The position numbers and the translations under genes were made by a program. From Segetibacter sp. (GTDB lineage Bacteria; Bacteroidota; Bacteroidia; Chitinophagales; Chitinophagaceae): DNA of 64,000 nt. The stretch is from contig JAQBNO010000127.1 in assembly GCA_028288485.1 (NCBI GenBank), positions 17,534 to 81,533 on the forward strand. Reading direction: 5' to 3'. Positions 54,293 to 62,438 of the stretch are shown here, piece by piece; within the stretch, counting starts at the first letter, position 1; each line of letters starts with the position of its first letter. The notes beneath the pieces were generated by a model that had not been told where the DNA came from, ran no database searches, and saw only the letters and a program-made list of their open reading frames with translations.

Positions 54293-54334
54293 ACCCTGAG
54301 CTTGCCGAAGGGTACCGTGAGCTTGCCGAAGGAT
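54293..54334. repeat. Two tandem copies of a 21-nt palindromic-like unit
   Basis: Units 54293-54313 and 54314-54334, each ACCxTGAGCTTGCCGAAGG plus two bases. They are the CTTCGGCAAGCTCA-type repeat that is frequent in bacterial intergenic DNA. They lie directly after repeat copy 16. Confidence 0.7.
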
Positions 54335-54406
54335 CGCACAGGTATACGTTTTGTCCGGCGATCAATCAAGATAAGTCTTTCAGCAATAACACGAAAACGA
54401 TAACTT

Positions 54407-55750
54407 TTATAAGGCACTTTTTTTAATCCAGCCATCCTTATCATTATTCGAAATAAAATAAAAATCTTTATAACCTGCAAGAATGTGCACCTGCTCACCA
54501 GGTGCTAAAGTAGCTTTTCTTGCAGCCACTTCAACCGGCTCATCCAGTACCGGCAATTCATGTTTGATACTTACTTTTCTTATTGGCGATTGTACCGGTG
54601 AAATCGCAGAACTTGCTACAAATCCTTTTTCTCCTCCAGGCAACAAAACTTTATACCAGTCGGCTGTTGCTGCTTCCACTTTTAGTAATGTATTCGGCTC
54701 AATCGATAATACAGCGCTTGCATTTGCTGATGGCTCGGTTAACAATTTAACGTTCTTATTATTTCTTACCCATTTGTTTAAGTTCGTTACGGGAGCAGTG
54801 ATTTTACCCGGTGTTCTGATTACCGGATTTACAAATGGCAACGGGTCAACGGCACCCGACCTTGTATAAATTCCGAAGTGAAGGTGTGGGGAAGTACTTC
54901 TTGCATTTCCTGTGTTTCCCATTAAACCTACTGTATCTCCGGTTTTTACGGTTTGCCCAGGCTGAACCAGTTGTTCGTCAAGGTGGGCATAATATAAAGT
55001 GTAGTCTTTGTTATTGGGCGATAGAAAAACAACTTTTCCACCTAATACATTTTCATTTACCCTTGTTACCACGCCATCTGCAGCCGCTACCAATGCTGTT
55101 CGACGCGGTGCGAAAATGTCAATGCCTTCATGTAAACGTGCACCTGCATCGCGACCGGCTCCCCAAAAGCTGCCAATATTGCTTTTGACCTTAGGGGTGA
55201 CCGGAAAAGCTAACGATGGACCGGTGCTGATAGACAGCGTATACTCGCCACCCTTCAACAGTTCCGGCTGCAGTCTCAAAATATAATTTCCGTCCTTTTC
55301 AACATCAAAAGTCACCGGAGATAATAAGGTGTCAGCCGATAATAAAAATTTGGGTGTCAAGTCGCCGGTTACTTGTGCTTCCCACAAATCAAGGTAAACT
55401 GCAAATCCTGTTGCCGGTTTTTTACTTAAGTTAATGGTTAATTTTTGTCCGCGTCTTCCTCCGAAAATAACTCCCACTGCTTTTGGTTCGTCTGGCGGAA
55501 AGTAGCCGGACTCGGTATAGGGAATATTCACAGAAAGTGGACTTCTCAGGCTTTGGTCTGCTGCTGCAAACCATTTCCTTCCCATCGCCGTTTCATTCAA
55601 CCCAGCACTTTTTATTTTATCTCCGTATTGTTCATGAGGACTCCTTTTTCCAAATATTCCTGAAGGACCCGAAGTGGTGCAGGATGAAACTGTTACTACG
55701 ATAAGAAAGGACAGACACGATGTTTTTACAGCTTTCAAAAAATATTTCAT
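54407..55750 (-). CDS. M23 peptidoglycan endopeptidase lipoprotein
   Basis: A 447-residue exported protein with a lipobox (TVSSC, about Cys24). The LytM/M23 domain (about 195-310) has HEGIDIF (His and Asp zinc ligands), YAHLDEQ and SPHLHFGIY (HxH); all four ligand positions are present, so it should be catalytic. After it come two SH3-like repeats (KLLTEPSANASAVLSIEP and VAARKATLAPGEQVHIL) that may bind peptidoglycan. It cuts peptide bonds in the cell wall. Monocistronic on the minus strand. Confidence 0.92.
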   Translation of the reverse strand: MKYFLKAVKTSCLSFLIVVTVSSCTTSGPSGIFGKRSPHEQYGDKIKSAGLNETAMGRKWFAAADQSLRSPLSVNIPYTESGYFPPDEPKAVGVIFGGRRGQKLTINLSKKPATGFAVYLDLWEAQVTGDLTPKFLLSADTLLSPVTFDVEKDGNYILRLQPELLKGGEYTLSISTGPSLAFPVTPKVKSNIGSFWGAGRDAGARLHEGIDIFAPRRTALVAAADGVVTRVNENVLGGKVVFLSPNNKDYTLYYAHLDEQLVQPGQTVKTGDTVGLMGNTGNARSTSPHLHFGIYTRSGAVDPLPFVNPVIRTPGKITAPVTNLNKWVRNNKNVKLLTEPSANASAVLSIEPNTLLKVEAATADWYKVLLPGGEKGFVASSAISPVQSPIRKVSIKHELPVLDEPVEVAARKATLAPGEQVHILAGYKDFYFISNNDKDGWIKKSAL

Positions 55751-56116
55751 AAAGGGAGATATTTCAAATTTTACGCCATGAAACTTAGATAAAATGTAAA
55801 GGTTTGAAGGCTTTTTCGAGGACTTTAGACGGTAAGTGCGGATTAAACGCGGAGAGCTTTAGGACTGGAAGCGCCGACCTTTTTTGGTGAAAATAAATAA
55901 GTAATGCTTTCGCGGTACTTATATTAATCTAATATTTATTCGTATTTATTCGTGTTTATTGTAATCATAAAGAGGGGTTCACCTTTTAAAAATTCCTTTT
56001 CACCGATTTTTACATCATAAGATTTAAGAGTATTGACCTTTTTATGGTTTAAACTGTTAGCCTGTTAATTCTGCTTTATCTTTATTGCTCTGAATAATAA
56101 AAAGCTACCTTATATA
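55751..56116. other. Intergenic region, nothing recognised
   Basis: 366 bp between the divergent M23 and efflux operon starts. AT-rich, promoter expected for both, no repeat copy seen. Confidence 0.4.
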
Positions 56117-57169
56117 ATGAAGTATGTTTTCCTGGCCGTTCTCTTTTTAAATATGTTGGCTTTCTCGTGCAAGGGTAAAAAGGAAGACCCTAAAAAAAGT
56201 CAACAGGCTCCTCCGCCCACTGTTGATGTAATAGTTGTAACGCCGCAAACTATTCCTAACACAGTTGAAGCGAATGGTACAGTGGTGGCCGGTGAGTTCG
56301 TAGAAATCAGGCCTGAAATTAGTGGCCGTTTAACTTATTTAAACGTTGCTGAAGGATCGCGGATTTCGAAGGGAAGTGTAATAGCCAAAATAAACGACGC
56401 GGATCTCCGGGCCCAATTGAATAAAGTTAGGGTTCAGTTAGAACTGGCAAATATTACCGTCGCACGATATAAAAAATTATTAGACATCCAGGGAATTAAT
56501 CGCGCCGATTATGATGTTGCTTTAAATGCGGCCAGTAGCCTCCAGGCAGATATCGGCATCATACAGGCAAATATTGCAAAAACAGTTGTTCGTGCCCCTT
56601 TTACCGGTGTTGTTGGTTTACGGCAGGTTAGTAATGGCGCTATTGTTAGCCCAAACACTGTGCTCGCCACTTTGCAGCAAATGGGTAAAACAAGGATAGA
56701 TTTCACTCTACCCGAAATGTATGCTAATCTTTTAAAGAGAGGTAGTACAGTAGATGTTGAAACAGAGGCGGGTGGTGGTTCTAAAAAATACGCTACTATT
56801 ATTGCCATTGAACCACAAATTAGTACCACTACAAGAAATGTATTGGTAAGAGCAAGACTACAGGAAGGCACAGGCGTAAATCCGGGCAGCTTTGTAAAGG
56901 TATATGTAGATGCAGGTGAAGAAAATGGAATGATGATCCCTGCAAATTCAATCATTCCTGATGCAAGAGCTAAACAGGTAGTAGTGGTAAAAAGTGGCAA
57001 AGCAAAGTTTGTTGATATAGAAACCGGCGTGCGGCAGGTTGGCGCAGTACAGGTGACCAAAGGATTAAATGCAGGTGACAGTGTTGTAGTTAGCGGTGTT
57101 TTATTTGCCCGGCCTGATGGACCAGTAAAAGTAAGAAGCGTAAAAAAACTTGATGAGGTAACAAAATAA
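56117..57169 (+). CDS. RND efflux periplasmic adaptor
   Basis: A 350-residue membrane-fusion protein. The signal ends at a lipobox (LAFSC, Cys18), so it is a lipoprotein. Domains: biotinyl/lipoyl-like halves (VVAGEFVEIRPEISGRL with AEGSRISKGSVIAKIND, about 60-98), an alpha-hairpin (about 100-140), beta-barrel (GLRQVSNGAIVSPNT) and membrane-proximal region (MIPANSIIPDARAKQVVV). It links the RND pump to TolC. First gene of a three-gene operon; the 236-bp gap to the pump gene carries a dispersed repeat. Confidence 0.93.
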   Translation: MKYVFLAVLFLNMLAFSCKGKKEDPKKSQQAPPPTVDVIVVTPQTIPNTVEANGTVVAGEFVEIRPEISGRLTYLNVAEGSRISKGSVIAKINDADLRAQLNKVRVQLELANITVARYKKLLDIQGINRADYDVALNAASSLQADIGIIQANIAKTVVRAPFTGVVGLRQVSNGAIVSPNTVLATLQQMGKTRIDFTLPEMYANLLKRGSTVDVETEAGGGSKKYATIIAIEPQISTTTRNVLVRARLQEGTGVNPGSFVKVYVDAGEENGMMIPANSIIPDARAKQVVVVKSGKAKFVDIETGVRQVGAVQVTKGLNAGDSVVVSGVLFARPDGPVKVRSVKKLDEVTK

Positions 57170-57318
57170 CCGAACGTTAGAACCATGATTTGTGGATTTA
57201 ACGGATGGAGAGGAGATGGGATGTCGTTCCCCGAATAGCTTCACTTGAATCTTTTTTTACGCTTTAAAGATTTCTGCCGTCAAAATTAAGAATCCGATAA
57301 AAGCCGAACCTGGAGTAA

Positions 57319-57373
57319 CAGTACAAGTGTGCGACGCAACCATGCTGAAACGTGTTATAAAGGAGACTACATA
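57319..57373 (-). repeat. Dispersed A/B repeat, copy 17
   Basis: Box B CAGTACAAGTGTGCGACGCA (from 57319) with a degenerate box A (about 57352-57373). It lies inside the efflux operon between adaptor and pump genes, ending about 30 nt before the pump start. Confidence 0.65.
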
Positions 57374-57405
57374 AAAATTTACTAAAAGAAAAGCGATCTG
57401 TACAA

Positions 57406-60400
57406 ATGAATATTTCTGAATTATCGCTGAGAAGACCGGTACTCGCTACCGTGATCAACTTACTAATTATCCTTTTTGGGTTGGTAGGTTTTAGCTTTTT
57501 AAGTGTTAGAGAATACCCCGCAATCGACCCCCCGATTGTTAACGTAAGAACATCTTATACCGGGGCTAACTCTGATATTATTGAAACCCAGATAACGGAG
57601 CCAATCGAAAAGGCGGTAAACGGAATTCCGGGTATTAAAAGTATTACATCGTCAAGCAGCGCCGGTTCAAGCAACATCACAGTTGAATTTGACTTAAGTG
57701 TTTCACTGGAAGAAGCAGCTAATGATGTTCGTGATAAGGTAAGCCAGGCAGTTAGAAATTTGCCGCAGGATGTTGACGCGCCGCCGGTGGTGAGTAAAGC
57801 AGACGCCAATAGTGAATTTATTATTTTACTGGCCGTACAGAGCCGCAGCAAAGGCTTGCTCGAACTGAGTGATTATGCCGAGAATGTATTACTGGAACGT
57901 TTTCAAACCATTAATGAAGTAAGTGCGGTAAATATTTTTGGTCAAAAGAGATTCGCGATGCGCATCTGGCTTCAACCCGATAAACTGTCGTCATTTAATA
58001 TTTCTTTTACCGAGGTACAATCGGCATTAGATCGCGAGAACGTTGAGTTGCCGGCAGGAAAGATCTCGGGAAACAATACGGAGTTAATTATCCGTACACT
58101 TGGTCGCTTAACAACCGAGCAGGATTTCAGCGACCTGATTGTTAGGCAGGACTCGGCGGGAATTGTAAGGTTAAGCGATGTTGCTAAAGTGGAACTTGGC
58201 CCGGAAAACGAAGAATCGAGTTGGAGATACAATGGAGTGAATGCAGTAGGTATGGCTATCATCCCTCAACCCGGCGCTAACTATATTAATATTTCTGACG
58301 AGTTTAATAAAAGACTTGAAGACATTAAAAGAACGGAGAAGGCGGATTTTGAAATGAATGTATTGGTCGACACTACACGAAACGTACGACGGTCACTCGA
58401 AGAGGTAGAGGAAACACTTCTTATTTCGCTGTGTCTTGTAATCCTGGTGATCTTTTTCTTCTTTAGGAACTGGCTGATAGCTATTCGTCCGTTGATTGAT
58501 ATACCAATATCGCTGGTGTCGAGTTTCTTTATAATGTATATATCGGGATTTTCGATTAATGTGTTAACACTGCTTGCCATTGTTTTGGCAACAGGTTTAG
58601 TGGTCGATGATGGGATTGTGGTTACGGAGAATATTTTCAGAAAACTCGAAGAGGGAATGTCGATAAGAAAGGCGGCATTAGTTGGAAGCCGGGAAATTTT
58701 CTTCGCCGTTATTTCAACTTCCATTACGCTTGCCGTTGTGTTCCTCCCGGTTATTTTCCTGGAGGGATTCGTGGGCCGGTTGTTCCGCGAATTTGGTGTG
58801 GTGGTAGCGGGTTCGGTGCTGGTCTCGGCCGTAGTTTCATTAACTATCACACCCGTGCTGAATGTTTACATGACAAAAAAGAACAGCGGGCATGGCAAGT
58901 TTTATGAAAAAACGGAACCGTTTTTCCAGGGAATGGAGAATGGTTATAAAAACATGTTGGCAAGGTTTATAAAAGTGCGATGGATAGCCTGGGTACTCGT
59001 AGGAATATGTGGAGGGATTATTTATTTAATAGGCAGCAATATACAAAATGAAATTGCTCCGTTGGAAGACAAGAGTAATATACGTTTAAATATCACGGGC
59101 CCCGAAGGCGCGAGTTATGATTATATGACAAAGGTGGGGACAGACCTTGTTAATTATCTATATGATTCAATTCCTGAGAGGGATTATGTATTTGGAGCCA
59201 TACCGGGTTTTGGAGGGGGAGGGGGAGTAAATTCGGGTAGTTTGCGTCTTGCCCTGGTTGACCCGGCAGAAAGGAATAGAACACAGACAGAAGTAGCAAA
59301 AGACCTGCAGGGAAAACTTAGAAGGTTTAATAATGTAAGAGCTTTCCCTATCGAGGAACAAACAATATCTGTAGGCGGTGGAAGGGGCTCGCTTCCTGTT
59401 CAATTCATTATTCAAAACCTCGATTTTGAAAAAATAAAAAGCGTAATTCCTAAGTTTTTGGAAGAAGCCAGGAAAGATCCTACTTTCTCCAACGTCGATG
59501 TTAACCTGAAGTTCAATAAACCCGAGCTTCAATTGCAAATCGACAGAATAAAAGCGAAAGATATCGGCTTGTCGATTACAGATGTAGGCGGCGCAGTACA
59601 GAGTGCCTTTAGCGGACGAAGAGCGGGTTACTTTACAATGAATGGTCGTCAGTACCAGGTGATTTCACAAGTTGAAAGGGGAGACCGGAACGAACCGGTG
59701 GATATTAATAATATTTACGTAACCACCAGTACCGGCGAGAAAGTTCCGTTAAGTTCCGTGGTTAGTATGGTGGAAACAAGTAATCCCCCGACGCTGTATC
59801 ACTACAACCGGTTTAAAGCCGCAACCATGCAGGCTTCACTGGCAGAGGGGAAAACAATTGGCGATGGTGTAGAAGCTATGCAACGTATCGGTACTAAATT
59901 ACTTGACGAAACATTCCAGACTTCCCTAAGTGGTCCATCGAGGGATTATGCCGAAAGTTCTTCGAACACCGCATTCGCCTTTGGTCTTGCGCTAATGCTG
60001 ATCTACCTGGTTCTTGCAGCACAGTTCGAAAGCTTTACTGATCCGTTCATTATAATGATTACTGTTCCGCTTGCACTTTGCGGTGCTTTGATCAGCTTGT
60101 GGTTATTCGACCAGACACTCAACATTTTCTCGCAAATCGGGATGATCATGCTGATAGGGCTGGTCACCAAAAACGGGATTTTGATTGTTGAATTCGCTAA
60201 CCAAAAAAGGGAACAAGGCATACCTAAAGTTCAGGCAGTACTTGAAGCGGCACAGCAGCGGTTACGGCCAATCTTAATGACAAGCCTTGCTACAGCACTT
60301 GGTGCCTTGCCTATCGCCATGAGCTTAGGTGCAGCAGCCACCAGCCGTATCCCGCTGGGTATCGTGATCGTAGGTGGCATCATGTTTTCACTGGTCCTCA

Positions 60401-60582
60401 CTTTGTTGGTCATTCCGGCTGTTTATACTTTCATGTCGGGCAAACATAAAAAAGACACGAACTTAGAATACGATGAGGTTAACCGGGAGGAGAAGCTGGA
60501 GCAGGAAAATTTATTACATAAACATTCAGGAAACGGAAAAAGCAGTGAGGCTTTAAAGCCATCACCAATGCCAATAAAATAA
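57406..60582 (+). CDS. RND-family efflux pump
   Basis: A 1058-residue inner-membrane transporter with the usual 12 helices and two large periplasmic loops. The start is typical (MNISELSLRRPVLATVINLL). The proton-relay Asp pair is in GLVVDDGIVVTENIF (about 400) and the Lys in GLVTKNGILIVEFAN (about 921). Also seen: the YTGANSDIIETQITEPIEKAVNGI porter segment (about 49-72). Part of a drug or solute efflux system with the adaptor and TolC protein; the 5-bp gap to tolC implies coupling. Substrates unknown. Confidence 0.95.
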   Translation: MNISELSLRRPVLATVINLLIILFGLVGFSFLSVREYPAIDPPIVNVRTSYTGANSDIIETQITEPIEKAVNGIPGIKSITSSSSAGSSNITVEFDLSVSLEEAANDVRDKVSQAVRNLPQDVDAPPVVSKADANSEFIILLAVQSRSKGLLELSDYAENVLLERFQTINEVSAVNIFGQKRFAMRIWLQPDKLSSFNISFTEVQSALDRENVELPAGKISGNNTELIIRTLGRLTTEQDFSDLIVRQDSAGIVRLSDVAKVELGPENEESSWRYNGVNAVGMAIIPQPGANYINISDEFNKRLEDIKRTEKADFEMNVLVDTTRNVRRSLEEVEETLLISLCLVILVIFFFFRNWLIAIRPLIDIPISLVSSFFIMYISGFSINVLTLLAIVLATGLVVDDGIVVTENIFRKLEEGMSIRKAALVGSREIFFAVISTSITLAVVFLPVIFLEGFVGRLFREFGVVVAGSVLVSAVVSLTITPVLNVYMTKKNSGHGKFYEKTEPFFQGMENGYKNMLARFIKVRWIAWVLVGICGGIIYLIGSNIQNEIAPLEDKSNIRLNITGPEGASYDYMTKVGTDLVNYLYDSIPERDYVFGAIPGFGGGGGVNSGSLRLALVDPAERNRTQTEVAKDLQGKLRRFNNVRAFPIEEQTISVGGGRGSLPVQFIIQNLDFEKIKSVIPKFLEEARKDPTFSNVDVNLKFNKPELQLQIDRIKAKDIGLSITDVGGAVQSAFSGRRAGYFTMNGRQYQVISQVERGDRNEPVDINNIYVTTSTGEKVPLSSVVSMVETSNPPTLYHYNRFKAATMQASLAEGKTIGDGVEAMQRIGTKLLDETFQTSLSGPSRDYAESSSNTAFAFGLALMLIYLVLAAQFESFTDPFIIMITVPLALCGALISLWLFDQTLNIFSQIGMIMLIGLVTKNGILIVEFANQKREQGIPKVQAVLEAAQQRLRPILMTSLATALGALPIAMSLGAAATSRIPLGIVIVGGIMFSLVLTLLVIPAVYTFMSGKHKKDTNLEYDEVNREEKLEQENLLHKHSGNGKSSEALKPSPMPIK

Positions 60583-60587
60583 ACAGG

Positions 60588-61883
60588 ATGAAGAGATTTG
60601 TTTTAACTGCACTTGTGTTTTTTGCAGCGGTTCATATTCAGGCCCAGGTTTTAACGCTTCAGGAAGCTATAAATATTGCACTAAAAAACAGCCTTGATAT
60701 AGAGATTGCCAGGAATTCTGTTACTGCAAATCACATCAATAACCACATAAGTGTGGCAGGCGGTTTGCCGGTTGTTGACGTTAACTTAACTAACAATCAA
60801 TCTCTCACCAATTTAAACCAGAAGCTTAGCAATGGTACTACTACATTAAGACCCGGAAACTTGAACAGTTCGTTGAATTCAAGTGTTGGTGCAAGTTTTT
60901 TGGTGTTTAACGGTTTCAGGGTACATGCCGCAAAAAAAAGACTTGAGGCGCTCGAACAACAAAGTGAACAGGTCGTGAGCATGCAGATACAAAATATCAT
61001 AGCAAATGTAATGATCAGGTATTATGATGTTGTAAGGCAACACAGTTACATACAAACTATACAGCAATTAATTGAAGCAACACTGCAACAAAAGAAGATT
61101 GTAGATGTAAGGCAAAGTGTGGGCCTTGCCAATAATGCAGATACTTACCAGGCACAACTCGATTTAACCGCTGCCCAGCAGGAATTGCAAAACCAGGAAC
61201 TTATATTATTGCAGGCAAAGGCAGACCTGATGAATTTAATGACTCAAAGACCAGACAGTGTTTTTGTAATCAGGGACACTATTGTTGTTGACAGCTCAAT
61301 AAATTTTAACACGGTAAGAGAAAATATTAAAAATAATCCCGAGGTATTGTCGGCAGAACAGCAAATTTTAATAAATGAATTGATTGTCAGGGAAGTGGGA
61401 GCGCAACGATACCCGGCTATTTCCTTGAATACCGGCTTCAATTACAACCGGAATCAAAGTACTGCCGGTTTTACCTTATTAAACCAGAACTACGGACCTT
61501 ACCTCGGGTTTACCCTGGGCGTACCGCTTTTTAACGGCGGACTTTTTAGGCGGCAAATAAGAGTTGCCGATATCTCTACAAAAAATGCAACTGCATCCCG
61601 CCAGATTTTAATAAATACCTTAGAAACCTCTGCTGTAAAATCGTGGCAGGCATACCAGAATACCTTGCGAAGGTTGCAGCTCGAGAAAGAAAACAACCGT
61701 ATTGCCGCTGCTCTTCTTCACCTTACACTTCAACGTTATGAGCTTTCTGCTGCTACCATTATTGAAGTACGTGAAGCACAAAGAAGTTTTGTGGAGGCCG
61801 GGTACAGGCTCGTTAACTTATCTTATGCCGCTAAAATTGCAGAAATTGAATTGAAGCGATTGGCGAGCCAGCTAGGGATTTAA
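60588..61883 (+). CDS. TolC-family outer-membrane protein
   Basis: A 431-residue outer-membrane factor with a signal peptide ending HIQAQ (about residue 20). Two TolC repeats: LTLQEAINIALKNSLDIEIA (about 22-41), NPEVLSAEQQILINE (about 260) and a long coiled-coil-like helix (ALEQQSEQVVSMQIQNIIAN). GVPLFNGGLFRRQI is the typical beta-strand to helix link. It forms the exit duct of the RND efflux system, 5 bp after the pump gene. A strong terminator follows 57 bp downstream. Confidence 0.93.
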   Translation: MKRFVLTALVFFAAVHIQAQVLTLQEAINIALKNSLDIEIARNSVTANHINNHISVAGGLPVVDVNLTNNQSLTNLNQKLSNGTTTLRPGNLNSSLNSSVGASFLVFNGFRVHAAKKRLEALEQQSEQVVSMQIQNIIANVMIRYYDVVRQHSYIQTIQQLIEATLQQKKIVDVRQSVGLANNADTYQAQLDLTAAQQELQNQELILLQAKADLMNLMTQRPDSVFVIRDTIVVDSSINFNTVRENIKNNPEVLSAEQQILINELIVREVGAQRYPAISLNTGFNYNRNQSTAGFTLLNQNYGPYLGFTLGVPLFNGGLFRRQIRVADISTKNATASRQILINTLETSAVKSWQAYQNTLRRLQLEKENNRIAAALLHLTLQRYELSAATIIEVREAQRSFVEAGYRLVNLSYAAKIAEIELKRLASQLGI

Positions 61884-61940
61884 TAGAACACTGGTTTGTG
61901 ATTTTTTTTATTGCCGATAATTCGGCTTACTGTTAATAAT

Positions 61941-61978
61941 ATCTCCGGTCACATTATAGTTACCGGAGATTTTTTTTG
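61941..61978 (+). terminator. Intrinsic terminator of the efflux operon
   Basis: ATCTCCGGT (61941-61949) pairs with ACCGGAGAT (61962-61970), 12-nt loop, followed by eight T. Textbook Rho-independent shape. Its T run is also the start of box A of repeat copy 18. Confidence 0.9.
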
Positions 61979-62029
61979 GAGCCGGCAATAGTTCCTTCTG
62001 CAACACCGGTTGTGTCACTCACTTGTACT
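61973..62029 (+). repeat. Dispersed A/B repeat, copy 18
   Basis: Box A TTTTTTGGAGCCGGC (61972-61986) and box B ACCGGTTGTGTCACTCACTT leading to GTAC (to 62028). It overlaps the terminator T run. Confidence 0.85.
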
Positions 62030-62438
62030 ATATATTTTTATGGCGCCTTTAGCCTTTTTGGAAAAGTCTTCATTTTCTCTTAATAGTTTTTTCCTGACAT
62101 TGTACTGCAAAATTTATAGAACAATTATCGACATAATCGCCTCAATTGATTATTGTTTCTACTATCCCCGTAAACAAAAAGTTTTCTTTTCTCTGTGCAT
62201 TTCCCGCCCTTCAAAGTCACTTATATCACAATAATTCCCAATCGAGGAATTTTGTCTTGCAGGGACGCTTTTTGGCCCTTTTTTTACCACCAATCATCCC
62301 AATCGGCCTAACTCCTACCCCAATTGAGCTAACTGTAATTTCTCCGCAATCTACCTTTCCCGACGTGCGTTATAATCATGTTGCCTACGGTAACAATGTT
62401 TTTAAAGTCCTATATCCAATCCAAAATTTCCAACTTCC
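62030..62438. other. Upstream region of the last gene
   Basis: 409 bp with no supported gene. It must hold the promoter for the lipoprotein gene at 62439; I cannot place a clear -33/-7 pair. Confidence 0.4.

Noticed and set aside
1730..62029. CRISPR-like reading of the recurring box B
   Set aside because: The copies are spread over 60 kb between genes, in both orientations and without regular spacers; no cas genes are present.
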